DNA of 55,698 nucleotides from Roseovarius sp. (GCA_029212365.1 JARGOC010000022.1:1-55698); one strand, 5' to 3'; shown: positions 16,956 through 25,590, counted from the first letter of the stretch. Numbers and translations are program-made. Notes: generated by a model not told the origin, from the letters alone.

Positions 16956-17957
16956 ATGGATTCTGTGACATCGCTTTTTGTACGCAAAATGGTGGCTGCT
17001 GCCGGGCCGAAGGGTGTTGCAGCAGACCTATTGCGATCCGTTGGGCTGAACCCCGACGACACAGTTGATCCAAGGGCAATGGTGAGCGCATCGGCGTATT
17101 ACAATTTGCTTGAACGGATCGCCACACAGATTGATGTCACCGATCTGCCATTGCGGGTGGGCGCGTCTATGCGCTGTGATGATTATGGTGCTTTGGGGCT
17201 CGCGTTCAAGACCGCGCCAACACTCAGAGGATCATTTTCGCGCGTCGAGCGATTTGCGCGGCTTTGGACCAATGTCGTGGAGTATGAACTAAAGCCGGGG
17301 CAAAAGGATAGCTGGTTTCACTTGCATCGGGCTGGTCCACGTGGGGTGGGGATGCGGCTGTCAAATGAGGCCACTCTTGCAAGCACTGTCGCCATTGCCC
17401 GCGAAGTCACCCCCAGCGGGGCAGTGGCGTTGCGCGAAGTGCATCTGACCCATCCAGCGCCCAAGGATACGTCACGCCATACCGCCTATTTTGGATGTCC
17501 CGTCATATTCAGCTCAGATCGTGACGCAATATTGTTTGCCAACATAACTCTGGATCAGCCCAACAGGCTTGCTGACAAGGGCCTCGCGCAGTTCCTGCTG
17601 GGGCACCTTGAACAGGAACTCGCAAGTGCCTCGATGGTGACAGACCTCAAAGACCGCATACGGGATCTGGTTGCACGATCCCTGAGTGAAGGCTTGCCGA
17701 AAATGGAAGACATAGCACGCCGCCTTGGCATCAGTGCGCGTTCACTGCATCGGCGGCTCTCGGCGGATGGTCTCAGTTTTCAGGCCCTGACAGAAACCAC
17801 CCGAAAGGAATTGGCCGAAGGCTTGCTCAGTGATCCACATTATTCGCTGGCAGAGATTGCCTTTTTGACCGGCTTTGCCGAGCAGAGTTCCTTTAATCGC
17901 GCCTTCAAGCGATGGGTAGGTGAAACACCGGCCAACTATCGACGCCAAAAAACTTAG
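16956..17957 (+). CDS. AraC family transcriptional regulator (OruR/ArgR-like N-terminus)
   Basis: Protein of 333 aa. The N-terminal domain (about 1-200) is of the 'Arabinose-binding' type found in OruR-like and virulence AraC proteins. The C-terminal domain (about 240-332) has two helix-turn-helices (MEDIARRLGISARSLHRRL and LAEIAFLTGFAEQSSFNRAF). ATG 16956 lacks a clear Shine-Dalgarno sequence; a GTG at 16911 is the alternative. It precedes, in the same direction, the MBL/DUF4345/DUF1772 genes and is the obvious candidate to regulate them. Confidence 0.87.
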   Translation: MDSVTSLFVRKMVAAAGPKGVAADLLRSVGLNPDDTVDPRAMVSASAYYNLLERIATQIDVTDLPLRVGASMRCDDYGALGLAFKTAPTLRGSFSRVERFARLWTNVVEYELKPGQKDSWFHLHRAGPRGVGMRLSNEATLASTVAIAREVTPSGAVALREVHLTHPAPKDTSRHTAYFGCPVIFSSDRDAILFANITLDQPNRLADKGLAQFLLGHLEQELASASMVTDLKDRIRDLVARSLSEGLPKMEDIARRLGISARSLHRRLSADGLSFQALTETTRKELAEGLLSDPHYSLAEIAFLTGFAEQSSFNRAFKRWVGETPANYRRQKT

Positions 17958-18028
17958 CAGTCCTGCTGACCGGCGCGGTCAATTTTCTGGCAGCGTCAGA
18001 CAATACGGCGCACAGTTGCTCATCTATC

Positions 18029-18051
18029 CCTTGGTTCATACATAACCAAGG
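18029..18051. promoter_or_regulatory. Perfect 8-bp inverted repeat covering the Shine-Dalgarno of the MBL gene
   Basis: CCTTGGTT (18029-18036) and AACCAAGG (18044-18051) flank a 7-base loop. The right arm includes AAGG, the ribosome-binding site of the gene starting at 18058. In RNA this hairpin would hide that site; in DNA it is a 23-bp palindromic operator candidate. The sequence does not say which. Confidence 0.45.
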
Positions 18052-18057
18052 ATATGA

Positions 18058-19110
18058 ATGATGCGCCCTTTTGCTGCTCCGACACTAATCTCTGTTCTCA
18101 TTGCGCTTTGTGGCACCGCTGCCCTCAGCGCTGAGCCAAAGGCCAATTTGGCCAATACGATTTCACTTGAGGCCAGCCACCCAGACAGCTTTCGCAATTT
18201 TGCGCCAGAGCTGCCAGAATTGCGTGCCCGTGCCGCCCAGATTAACACTGAATTTGGCCTGCACGTCAGCGAGATCGAACCCGGTCTCTTCTTTGTGACT
18301 AATTTGATTTATCAATCCGCCTTTGTCGTTACGGATACCGGCGTTGTGGTGTTGGATGCCCCGCCGAGTTTTGGCACAAACCTGCGAACAGCGATTGATC
18401 TGAAGGCACCTGACATGCCGATCACTCATTTGATCATGAGCCATGGCCACCGTGATCATAACGGCGGCGGGTTTGCCTTTGCAGACATTGATGGCCTTGA
18501 AGTTGTCAGCGCCGCTGGTGTCTCCGAGACCTTGGCCGCGCACCCCCTTGAGGGGGTTCTGCCAGCGACACGCACCTTTGAGGGCGCTCTGGATCTGACG
18601 ATTGGCGGGGTCGACATCGCATTGCAGGCCGCCCGGTTTCACGCAGAGGATGTGGATACGATCATCTATTTGCCCGCCCAAAGGTTTCTGATGGCAATCG
18701 ACACGATCACACCGGGTGAGGTGCCTTTCATGAACTTTGGGGCGACAAGTGATGTAAGTGGCTATCTGGCGATGTTTGACACCTTCCTTGACTACAATTT
18801 TGACCATTTCCTGTCTGGGCATGTGTCCGTTCTGGGAAACCGGGATGATGTGATCAAGGCGCGCGATTATGCGTTTGACGTGCGCGATACAGTCTATGGG
18901 CTGATGCCGACATTCAATGACCGCATGATGGAAGGCCTGAACGCGGTTGAGTTCCAGAATGGGAACCTTGCCTATCGCTTTGCGATGGAGGGCATCCGTG
19001 ACGAGTGCTCGGCGCAGGTGATCGACAGATGGCAAGACAGGTTGTCGGTCGTTGATCTCTGGGCTGACAGCCACTGCGAAACCATCCTTGTCTACGCGAT
19101 CATGCACTGA
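18058..19110 (+). CDS. Secreted MBL-fold metallo-hydrolase
   Basis: Protein of 350 aa with a signal peptide (about 1-24, ending ALSA), so probably periplasmic. The beta-lactamase fold shows the zinc motif HGHRDH in LIMSHGHRDHNGGG, then later metal ligands in ARFHAEDVD (His), MAIDTITPG (Asp) and FLSGHVS (His). The substrate is unknown; the family includes lactonases, glyoxalase II-like enzymes and beta-lactamase relatives. It is followed by two small membrane proteins on the same strand. Confidence 0.82.
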   Translation: MMRPFAAPTLISVLIALCGTAALSAEPKANLANTISLEASHPDSFRNFAPELPELRARAAQINTEFGLHVSEIEPGLFFVTNLIYQSAFVVTDTGVVVLDAPPSFGTNLRTAIDLKAPDMPITHLIMSHGHRDHNGGGFAFADIDGLEVVSAAGVSETLAAHPLEGVLPATRTFEGALDLTIGGVDIALQAARFHAEDVDTIIYLPAQRFLMAIDTITPGEVPFMNFGATSDVSGYLAMFDTFLDYNFDHFLSGHVSVLGNRDDVIKARDYAFDVRDTVYGLMPTFNDRMMEGLNAVEFQNGNLAYRFAMEGIRDECSAQVIDRWQDRLSVVDLWADSHCETILVYAIMH

Positions 19111-19173
19111 CTTTGCAGGGGCACCGCGACAGGTGCCCCGTCTTACTCCCTTCACATCCCAAAGGTATTTCCC

Positions 19174-19614
19174 ATGTCTCTCACCATATTTCAAAAGACC
19201 ACCCTTGGCATCGCAGGAACAACAGCGCTCTTAGTGGGCGGTTTCATCCTCGCTGCTCCACATGTGTTCTATGCCAGCTACGGCATTGAACTGGGCGCAA
19301 ACCCAAACCTTCTGAGCGAGTTGCGCGCACCCGGCACGGGCCTCGCAGTGCTGGGGGGCATCATGCTGATGGGTGTCATTCGCGCGGCTTGGGCTTCGGT
19401 TTCGTTGACGATTGCGCTTGCGGTTTACCTGGCCTTTCCGGCCGGGCGGCTCGTCAGTCTTATGATTGACGGTATGCCGTCAAACAGCGTGCTTGGCGCG
19501 CTCGGGATTGAGGTGGCCATCGCAATATTGTGCCTCAGGGCGTTCCGGCGTCCGCGTATCAAACGCCCTGTGGTCCCTCGTTTCGTGGTTCCTCAAAACC
19601 GCTACCCCACCTGA
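19174..19614 (+). CDS. DUF4345 family membrane protein
   Basis: Protein of 146 aa with four hydrophobic helices. The pattern (N-terminal helix, YGIELGANPNLLSELRAPGTGLAVLGG, then two more helices) fits DUF4345, a family of small uncharacterised membrane proteins. It is positioned 63 bases after the MBL gene and 70 before the DUF1772 gene. The basic C-terminal tail (RAFRRPRIKRP) is probably cytoplasmic. Confidence 0.75.
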   Translation: MSLTIFQKTTLGIAGTTALLVGGFILAAPHVFYASYGIELGANPNLLSELRAPGTGLAVLGGIMLMGVIRAAWASVSLTIALAVYLAFPAGRLVSLMIDGMPSNSVLGALGIEVAIAILCLRAFRRPRIKRPVVPRFVVPQNRYPT

Positions 19615-19684
19615 AACCCGCAGCTGCCGACACGCCTGAATCTCCAGCGTACTGGCGCCCACCTATTTCTGCAAAGGTCCACAC

Positions 19685-20167
19685 ATGTCTATCTGGTTTA
19701 CCCTTCTCATCCAATTTTCCATCCTCGGCTTCGCCATTCTGGCGGGCGTGTTTCTCGCCTTCTCGGACTTCATCATGCGTTCACTTGCACTGACCAGCGG
19801 CACGGGCGGCATCGAGGCGATGCAAGTCATCAACCGCGAGGTTTTCCGCTGGGTATTCATGGCGCTATTTCTGGGCCTAGTGCCGGTATCTCTGATCCTT
19901 GTGGGCTACGGTTTGATCAGCCTTGATGGCACAGCGCGGACAATGATTGTGCTTGCTGGTGTGGTTTATCTTATCGGGTCTTTTGGGGTCACGATCCGGT
20001 TCAATGTGCCGATGAACGAGATGCTTGCTGGTATGGAAACGGGCCATGACATCACAAAGACGTACTGGAGCGACGTCTATTTACCCCGCTGGGTTTTCTG
20101 GAACAGCGTTCGCACCGCCGCCTGTGCTGCCTGCGCAATCCTGTTGATGATTGGCGTGCTAAATTAG
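19685..20167 (+). CDS. DUF1772 (anthrone oxygenase-like) membrane protein
   Basis: Protein of 160 aa with four helices; the GVFLAFSDFIMRSLALTSGTGGIEAMQVIN region and NVPMNEMLAGM motif are typical of DUF1772, whose relatives include fungal anthrone oxygenases. No enzymatic role is proven for bacterial members. It is the last gene of the AraC-MBL-DUF4345-DUF1772 group, ending ten bases from the convergent GST gene. Confidence 0.78.
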   Translation: MSIWFTLLIQFSILGFAILAGVFLAFSDFIMRSLALTSGTGGIEAMQVINREVFRWVFMALFLGLVPVSLILVGYGLISLDGTARTMIVLAGVVYLIGSFGVTIRFNVPMNEMLAGMETGHDITKTYWSDVYLPRWVFWNSVRTAACAACAILLMIGVLN

Positions 20168-20176
20168 TGCAATCCC

Positions 20177-20779
20177 CTACTGGGGCGCAGTTTCTTTCAT
20201 GCTCTCACGCTCAGCAAATGCAGCACACCAATCGGCCAGCGCTTCATTTCCCTTGCGCCAGCCTCGTGCGTCGTGGCGGAAGTCCAGATAGGCCAGCGCA
20301 CAAGCCATGGCGATATGGCTCATGTCCAACGGTCCGGCCAAGTGGCTCATCCAGCGCGCGTTCACGGCCGCAACCGAGCGGGAAATCTTGTCCCACTGTG
20401 CATCCATCCAGCCGTCAAACACTTTGTCTTCGGGGCGCAAGCGGGTCTCATAGGTCACCAGAACTGCGGCATCCATGATGGCATCTGCTGTGGCCTCCAG
20501 CGTCAGCGTTTCCCAGAGGCGCGCGTCGGGATAGAGGCCCGCATCAAACCGCGCATCCAGATAGCGGGCGATCACCCGGCTGTCATAAATCGCCGGGCCG
20601 TCTTCGCGGATCAGTGCGGGAATTTTGCCCGTTGGATTGGCAGCGGCCACCTCTGGAGCGGTGTTGATGGGGGTGGTGGCCACGGTGAGCATCTCAACAG
20701 CCTCCATTTGTCCGGTTTCATGCAGCATAACGCGCAGTTTTCGGGCAAAGGGTGAGGCATCGGCGGTGATCAGTTTCAT
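20177..20779 (-). CDS. Glutathione S-transferase family protein
   Basis: Protein of 200 aa. The N-terminal thioredoxin-like domain (about 1-78) has the cis-Pro glutathione site NPTGKIPALI and the YDSRVIARYL segment; the C-terminal helical domain (about 85-200) has the N-capping box near DMSHIAMACALAYLD. The catalytic residue near the N-terminus (SPFARKLR) is Ser-type. Its substrate is unknown. Last gene of a minus-strand run helicase-SDR-PaiB-GST with short gaps. Confidence 0.85.
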   Translation of the reverse strand: MKLITADASPFARKLRVMLHETGQMEAVEMLTVATTPINTAPEVAAANPTGKIPALIREDGPAIYDSRVIARYLDARFDAGLYPDARLWETLTLEATADAIMDAAVLVTYETRLRPEDKVFDGWMDAQWDKISRSVAAVNARWMSHLAGPLDMSHIAMACALAYLDFRHDARGWRKGNEALADWCAAFAERESMKETAPQ

Positions 20780-20801
20780 GTTGCTCTCCTGGGTTGGGGG
20801 G

Positions 20802-21428
20802 TCATGCGTTAGCGGCGCGCATCAATGCGGCCACCAGAGCGGTTTCTTGTCCGATGCCGTGGCCATCTACATGGTCGGCCGCCCGCAGGCGCACGTCATC
20901 GGGTTTGTTCTGGTTCAACTTCCAGGTGCCTGTCACGTCGGATAATTGCATTCGGCAGGGCACGATCTGGCGCATCATTTTGTCCAATGCGTCGGGGGCC
21001 ATTTTTGCGGATGTCCAGGGTGGCTTGGGCAGCAATTTTTGCTCAAACATTGCGGATTGGCGATCCAGCAGATCACGCAGGGCATCCGCCGGTTGCAGCG
21101 AGACCTGACCCACCAGATGCACGGCAATATAGTTCCAGGTGGGCACCTGATCCTCAACATTGTACCAATCGGGTGAGATATAACTATGCGGCCCCTGCAC
21201 GGCCAATCGCGCGGGCAGCTCTGTTTTGGTCAGCAGGCGTACAATCGGATTGGAGCGCACGAGGTGAAACTCGGCCAGCGCGCCATCTTGGGACAAAAGA
21301 AACGGGATATGACTGACCAGCGGGGGGCCATCATCGGTGCCAACGCAAAGCAAGCCAAAGCCATTGTCACGGGCATACTCAAGGTTACGGACCTCGGGCG
21401 TTTGGCGATAAATCGGGTTTGGGTGCAT
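20802..21428 (-). CDS. FMN-binding negative transcriptional regulator (PaiB family)
   Basis: Protein of 208 aa of the PaiB/FMN_bind_2 family, a split-barrel flavin-binding fold. The N-terminal MHPNPIYRQ, the central QGPHSYISPDWY and the W-x-Y segment VPTWNYIAVHLVG match the family closely. Bacillus PaiB was named as a regulator of degradative enzymes and sporulation, but DNA binding is not established for most members. It lies 22 bases upstream of the GST gene. Confidence 0.87.
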   Translation of the reverse strand: MHPNPIYRQTPEVRNLEYARDNGFGLLCVGTDDGPPLVSHIPFLLSQDGALAEFHLVRSNPIVRLLTKTELPARLAVQGPHSYISPDWYNVEDQVPTWNYIAVHLVGQVSLQPADALRDLLDRQSAMFEQKLLPKPPWTSAKMAPDALDKMMRQIVPCRMQLSDVTGTWKLNQNKPDDVRLRAADHVDGHGIGQETALVAALMRAANA

Positions 21429-21440
21429 CTGTCTGGTCCT

Positions 21441-22175
21441 TTATCCGCGCCCGATATAGGGCATCTTGGTGGCCATAACGGTCATGAATTGCACATTGGC
21501 AGAGGCCGGCATCTCCGCCATATGCAAAACCGAGCGCGCCGCATCAGCCACATCCATCATTGGCATCAAAGGCTGATCGGGATTGGCGGCTTTTGCACGG
21601 GTGTTCAGATCTTCCACCAGTTCAGATTTGGCATTGCCAATGTCGATCTGCCCGCAGGCAATATCAAAGGCGCGCCCATCCAGTGACAGGCTGCGTGTCA
21701 GCCCGGTGATGGCATGTTTGGACGTTGTATAACACACCGAACCGGGCCGCGGATTATGCGCCGAGAGCGACCCATTGTTGATGATCCGCCCGCCCTGTGG
21801 GGATTGGGTACGCATCTGCCCAAACGCCAGCTGTGCGGCGATAAACATGCCGCGAATGTTGACGTTCATCACCTGCTCGAAGCCGTCCAGCGGGATTTCG
21901 TCAATCAAACCAGCAGGGCCAAACAGGCCTGCATTGTTGAACAAAACATCCAGCCGCCCAGATTGAGACGTGAACTGCGCGAAGGCAGTTTTCATCGCCT
22001 CGGCATCGGTCACATCGCAGGGCAGGGCGATGGCATTCGGATGGCCCACTGCCATTTCCTCCAACTGCTCGGCGCGGCGTGCGATCAGGCCCACACGCCA
22101 TCCCGCGCCCAGGAAATGTTCTGCCGTTGCGCGGCCAATACCCGAACTGGCCCCGGTGATGATGACGCTTTTCAT
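21441..22175 (-). CDS. Short-chain dehydrogenase/reductase
   Basis: Classical SDR of 244 aa. TGASSGIGRA near residue 7 is the dinucleotide-binding TGxxxGxG, NNAG follows strand 4, and the YTTSKHA motif supplies the catalytic Tyr and Lys. Substrate unknown. Its ATG overlaps the stop of the helicase gene by four bases, so the two are translationally coupled, and the PaiB gene begins 12 bases downstream. Confidence 0.88.
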   Translation of the reverse strand: MKSVIITGASSGIGRATAEHFLGAGWRVGLIARRAEQLEEMAVGHPNAIALPCDVTDAEAMKTAFAQFTSQSGRLDVLFNNAGLFGPAGLIDEIPLDGFEQVMNVNIRGMFIAAQLAFGQMRTQSPQGGRIINNGSLSAHNPRPGSVCYTTSKHAITGLTRSLSLDGRAFDIACGQIDIGNAKSELVEDLNTRAKAANPDQPLMPMMDVADAARSVLHMAEMPASANVQFMTVMATKMPYIGRG

Positions 22176-23698
22176 ATCTCTTCAACCTCCAAGGCCAGCG
22201 GGACAGGTGCCGTGCGCAAATCGTCCACGCGCAAGGGGGCTGTGGGTTTTGCCAGCCGGTTGCGCACCACCCAATGCAGGCGTTCTTCGGCGCGGGTGAT
22301 GGCCACATAGGCCAGACGTTTCCACAACGGCTGGCCCGCTTCCGAGCGCCCCATTCGGGCGGCGGCATATATATCAGGGGCAAAGACCTGCACATCGCGC
22401 CACTGGCTGCCCTGCGCCTTGTGAATGGTCACCGCAGCGCCATGTAAAAACGTGGCCCCCATGCGCGCCGCAAAGGGGATGAAGGGCTCTTCCTCATCCG
22501 GTTTTTCGATTTTGACAATGCTGGCGGCGCTGACTTGCGGGTCTTCGGCCCCCATCACATGAAGCCGTGAAAACCCCGGTTTGCGCCCCATCCCGAGGTA
22601 AATCACCTGCGCGCCTTTGATCAAGCCGCGCGCCTCAAGGTCCAGACGTTTCTTGCGGTGCTTCAAGGGCAGCTCGATCCCGTCACAGATCAGCGGCTCA
22701 CCTTCCATCAGCTCGGTGTCTGGTGCGCCGTGAACCGAGCGAAACGCATTGATCAGCCGGATGCGCGTGGCATTGCGCCAGACCAACACCGGGCTGCGCG
22801 CCATCAGATCGACCTCTACCCGTTGCGCCCATTGCACACGTTCATCGCGGTTGGCGGCCTCTTCGACCATCTTTTCAAAGTGGTGAAAATCCACCTCAGG
22901 ATCGGCCAAAGCATGGGCCAGATCAAGGATGGGGTTGTCGGCGTCCTGACGGTGAATGCGTTCCAGCTTCAAAATCGCGGGCTCGGGCATTTTGTCAAAT
23001 ACCATGCCGCCTTCGCCCTTGACCGGGGGCAACTGGGCGGGATCTCCAAACAACAACAGGGTTGGGAAAATCTCCTTAAGGTCCTGGAACTGCTTTTCGT
23101 CCAGCATTGAGGCTTCATCAACAAAGCCTACGTCCATCGGATCTTCCCGGCGCTTCCAGCCGGTGATGAAATCCGAGCCGCGCAAACCTGCGGTAGCCAG
23201 TGCGCCGGGGATGGATTTGTTGGTTTGATAAAACGCAAACGCCCGGTCGAGGGCCACATCCGTCAGCCCTTCGATCTCGGGGCGCTCGCCCTGACCTGCC
23301 AGCCATTCGGCGATCTTTTCGTATTCCGGGTCATAGACCGGGGTATAAAGAATGCGGTGAATGGTTGTGGCGGGCACGCCGTGCATGCGCAACACGCTGG
23401 CGGCTTTGTTGGTGGGGGCCAGGATCGCCAGCGTCCGGCGGTCCTTGCGCCGCTTGCCCTCCCAATCGCCCGAGATGATATCAACACCCGCTTGCTCTAA
23501 CGCCTTATAAAGCGTTGCCAGCAAAAGGGTTTTGCCCGATCCGGCCTTGCCAATCACGGCCATTACACTGTCTTTGCCATCACGCGGCGGGGTCAGCAGG
23601 TGATCATCCAGATCAATACCCGCATGGCGCAGCATATCGGCGATGGCATCATGGGCATCGGCCTGGTCATGAGAGAAGGTAATCGCGGTGTCGGACAT
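22172..23698 (-). CDS. RecD-like ATP-dependent DNA helicase (SF1)
   Basis: Protein of 508 aa. Walker A is GKAGSGKT (50-57); motif II is VDEASMLDE, and the C-terminal UvrD-type domain carries VTIHKAQGSQW and the motif VI-like YVAITRAEERLHW. It is much shorter than RecD2 and lacks the N-terminal RecBCD-interface domains, so it belongs to the small stand-alone helicase group common in alphaproteobacteria. A role in DNA repair or recombination is inferred. Two 40-bp palindromic repeats lie immediately upstream. Confidence 0.88.
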   Translation of the reverse strand: MSDTAITFSHDQADAHDAIADMLRHAGIDLDDHLLTPPRDGKDSVMAVIGKAGSGKTLLLATLYKALEQAGVDIISGDWEGKRRKDRRTLAILAPTNKAASVLRMHGVPATTIHRILYTPVYDPEYEKIAEWLAGQGERPEIEGLTDVALDRAFAFYQTNKSIPGALATAGLRGSDFITGWKRREDPMDVGFVDEASMLDEKQFQDLKEIFPTLLLFGDPAQLPPVKGEGGMVFDKMPEPAILKLERIHRQDADNPILDLAHALADPEVDFHHFEKMVEEAANRDERVQWAQRVEVDLMARSPVLVWRNATRIRLINAFRSVHGAPDTELMEGEPLICDGIELPLKHRKKRLDLEARGLIKGAQVIYLGMGRKPGFSRLHVMGAEDPQVSAASIVKIEKPDEEEPFIPFAARMGATFLHGAAVTIHKAQGSQWRDVQVFAPDIYAAARMGRSEAGQPLWKRLAYVAITRAEERLHWVVRNRLAKPTAPLRVDDLRTAPVPLALEVEEI

Positions 23699-23712
23699 GG
23701 CGCGACCCTAGA

Positions 23713-23756
23713 GCGCAATCCGAAAAGTGGGAACCGGTTTTCGGACTAAATTGCGC
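23713..23756. repeat. Palindromic intergenic repeat, copy 1 (RIME-like)
   Basis: A 44-bp element with nested arms: GCGCAAT / ATTGCGC outside and CCGAAAA / TTTTCGG inside, around GTGGGAACCGG. A second copy follows 17 bases on. The core (CCGAAAAGTGGGAACCGG) resembles the dispersed palindromes of rhizobia and relatives called RIME. It lies between the helicase start and the luxI stop. Confidence 0.75.
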
Positions 23757-23773
23757 GCCTGACAAAAAACTTT

Positions 23774-23813
23774 GCAATCCGAAAAGTGGGAACCGGTTTT
23801 CGGGTTAAATTGC
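23774..23813. repeat. Palindromic intergenic repeat, copy 2 (RIME-like)
   Basis: A 40-bp direct copy of the preceding element with arms GCAAT / ATTGC and CCGAAAA / TTTTCGG; it differs from copy 1 mainly at the inner right flank (GGTTAA for GACTAA). The tandem pair would form two similar hairpins in the leader of the helicase transcript or behind luxI. Confidence 0.75.
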
Positions 23814-23854
23814 GGGTCTTTTCTCAAAACGGAGGTCACGCCATGCGGTGGCAG

Positions 23855-24490
23855 TTAGCTGGCCTGTTGTTGCAGCTGTGCGGATTGCCCCAAACTGCGA
23901 TCAAACCAGAGCTGTGAAAGCTCGGGCGACAGACGGGCGCGGCGCGCCACACGGGCACGGGCCTCGTTGGTGAAACGCCACAGACCCAGGCTAATGCGGT
24001 CACGTCCCTCTCCCTCAGACCCCAGGATGCGAGGCTCTGATCCAATGGCCCGGTAAATCCGCTCCATGCGCGCATCAAATACGCCGATATATTGCTCAAT
24101 CCCGAAATTGCGCATCACCTCGCCCCCCGCCAGCATCAGGGCTGCGGCGACGCGTGGTTCACCATCGCGCGCCAGACAGAACCGCGTACATTCCCAGATT
24201 TGCGGGCTGAAAATGTTGGCATCCCCGATCAGATGCCCAAAGTGATCACGCACCATCGTGGGGCCGTCTGTTGGCAGCAGACGCATTGACCCGCCGTGCA
24301 GGCCATTGCCCGTCTGCCAGATCACATAAAGCGGGTTCAGGGCGTCGTATTCATCCCGCTCAAATCCTGCGTCATCAACGTGAACCTGCCACTTCAAACG
24401 AATTTTGAACTGATCTGCCCGATCGCGGAACATACTGTCTCGCAGCTTTGGAAAACTGTGCAATTCGCGGGCATAAACGTAACGCAGCAT
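23855..24490 (-). CDS. luxI: N-acyl-homoserine lactone synthase
   Basis: Protein of 211 aa. All invariant LuxI-family residues are in place with canonical numbering: R24, F28, W34, acidic residues at D46 and D49, R70 in GGSMRLLP, F84, E100 and R103 (WECTRF). It condenses S-adenosylmethionine with an acyl carrier (acyl-ACP or acyl-CoA) to make an AHL signal. The ATG at 24490 is chosen because GAGGGG lies eight bases upstream and homologues start MLRYVYA; a TTG at 24505 is less likely. It lies downstream of luxR on the same strand. Confidence 0.93.
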   Translation of the reverse strand: MLRYVYARELHSFPKLRDSMFRDRADQFKIRLKWQVHVDDAGFERDEYDALNPLYVIWQTGNGLHGGSMRLLPTDGPTMVRDHFGHLIGDANIFSPQIWECTRFCLARDGEPRVAAALMLAGGEVMRNFGIEQYIGVFDARMERIYRAIGSEPRILGSEGEGRDRISLGLWRFTNEARARVARRARLSPELSQLWFDRSLGQSAQLQQQAS

Positions 24491-24592
24491 TTGGGATCCC
24501 CTCAAGTTTGTGCTTGGCGCAGGGGTAAGCCGAATGTGGTTAATGAGGGTTTAGTATTACGCGCGGTTTGCGAACATTTGTAGAGCATTTGT

Positions 24593-24615
24593 CCGGCAGC
24601 ACCTCTGTGTGCCGG
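24593..24615. other. Imperfect inverted repeat between luxR and luxI
   Basis: CCGGCA and TGCCGG form the ends of a 23-bp palindrome with additional pairing (CAC/GTG) inside. It sits about 100 bases upstream of the luxI start and about 90 downstream of the luxR stop. It could be a luxR terminator (no U-tract on the minus strand) or an operator; it does not resemble a canonical lux box closely. I see no other gene in this 214-base gap. Confidence 0.35.
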
Positions 24616-24704
24616 GTTTGATCAGGTTAATTGAAGTGTGTTCTTTGGGTGGAATTTGCTAAGGCGCTTTGTCAAACCCCTGTGTCGTTCAATAGCGACA
24701 GGTC

Positions 24705-25430
24705 TTAGATCCGCACCAGCCCGCGTGAGATCGCCTTGGCCACGGCGTGCACCGTGTTTGTGGCGCCCAGTTTCATGCGCGCCCCTTCGATATAGACACG
24801 AAGCGTGTGTTCAGAAATGGATAGGGTTTCAGCCACCTGTGCCCGTGAATATCCCATTGCCAGTAACGCCATGGCGTCAATTTCCCGGGGGCTGAGGGAT
24901 TGCGCAGGCTCGGGCGCGCGGTCGGGCTCAAAATCCAAAGCACGCCGGTTAAACTCATGCGCGATCAGGACCATATTGCGCCGGTTATCACGGATGAACT
25001 CTTCCCATTCGGCATCAGTGCAATTGTGGCTGACTGTAAACAGCGCAAACTGTCCGTTGGGGCCACGCACCGGCACCGAATATCCCTGATTCCCAACACC
25101 ATGTTTGATGGCGTCCTGCTGGAACTCACGGGCCGGTTTGCTGGTCCAGTCCAGGCGTTTCCAATCCACTGGATGAAACCTTTGGTAACATCCCTGAACA
25201 ACCGGGTCGATCCGCAGGTAATCCTTTTTCAGATAGAGCTGCACCCAGGCTGGATCATAGGTGCCGCAGCCATATTGATCACCAGCAGCACTGACCCAGT
25301 GATACACCATGTGGTCAATCCGAAAGTAATCTCTCAGACCTTCGATGATATGTTGCAGATCCGCTGGCTCAGATGCGCTTTCCAGCGTGCTCAAAAGGCA
25401 GTCCAACCGCATTTGCGGGGCAAGTGTCAT
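24705..25430 (-). CDS. luxR: LuxR-family AHL-responsive transcriptional regulator
   Basis: Protein of 241 aa. The N-terminal autoinducer-binding domain (about 10-160) shows the conserved aromatic/acidic pattern W45, Y58-D59-P60, D75-P76 and W90. The C-terminal LuxR helix-turn-helix (about 177-239) begins LSPREIDAMALLAMGYSRAQVAETL and ends in a typical recognition helix HTLRVYIEGARMKL. ATG 25430 is used; a TTG at 25460 is possible. The 5' end lies inside the preceding small ORF in another frame. It presumably controls luxI. Confidence 0.9.
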   Translation of the reverse strand: MTLAPQMRLDCLLSTLESASEPADLQHIIEGLRDYFRIDHMVYHWVSAAGDQYGCGTYDPAWVQLYLKKDYLRIDPVVQGCYQRFHPVDWKRLDWTSKPAREFQQDAIKHGVGNQGYSVPVRGPNGQFALFTVSHNCTDAEWEEFIRDNRRNMVLIAHEFNRRALDFEPDRAPEPAQSLSPREIDAMALLAMGYSRAQVAETLSISEHTLRVYIEGARMKLGATNTVHAVAKAISRGLVRI

Positions 25431-25578
25431 GCGCGGATATTCCTTCCCCCGTCGACGCAAGCTCGGATGCGGCGATCAAACTGGTGTCGTCCAGTTGTTC
25501 CGCTAATATGCCCAAGCCATTTTTCTGGGCGAAAGTCTTAAGATCGGCCAGAACGTCTAGAATCCATTCATTGTGCAT
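25369..25578 (-). CDS. Small conserved-type protein upstream of luxR
   Basis: 69-aa ORF starting MHNEWILDVLADLKTFAQKN and GLGILAEQLDDTSLIAASEL. I recall similar short proteins upstream of luxR in several Rhodobacterales, so the N-terminal ~40 residues look like a real domain; the function is unknown. The C-terminal third (after about STGEG) is read from the luxR 5' coding region in another frame, giving a 62-base overlap with luxR. No signal peptide or helix. It probably shares its promoter with luxR. Confidence 0.65.
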   Translation of the reverse strand: MHNEWILDVLADLKTFAQKNGLGILAEQLDDTSLIAASELASTGEGISAHDTCPANAVGLPFEHAGKRI

Positions 25579-25590
25579 GACACACTCTCT

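Noticed and set aside
18163..19194. 343-aa minus-strand reading frame opposite the MBL hydrolase
   Set aside because: Antisense shadow of a gene with zinc motif and signal peptide; the translated product has no signature.
24593..24615. lux box of luxI
   Set aside because: The inverted repeat does not match known lux-box sequences and is far from a typical -40 position; kept only as an unexplained repeat.
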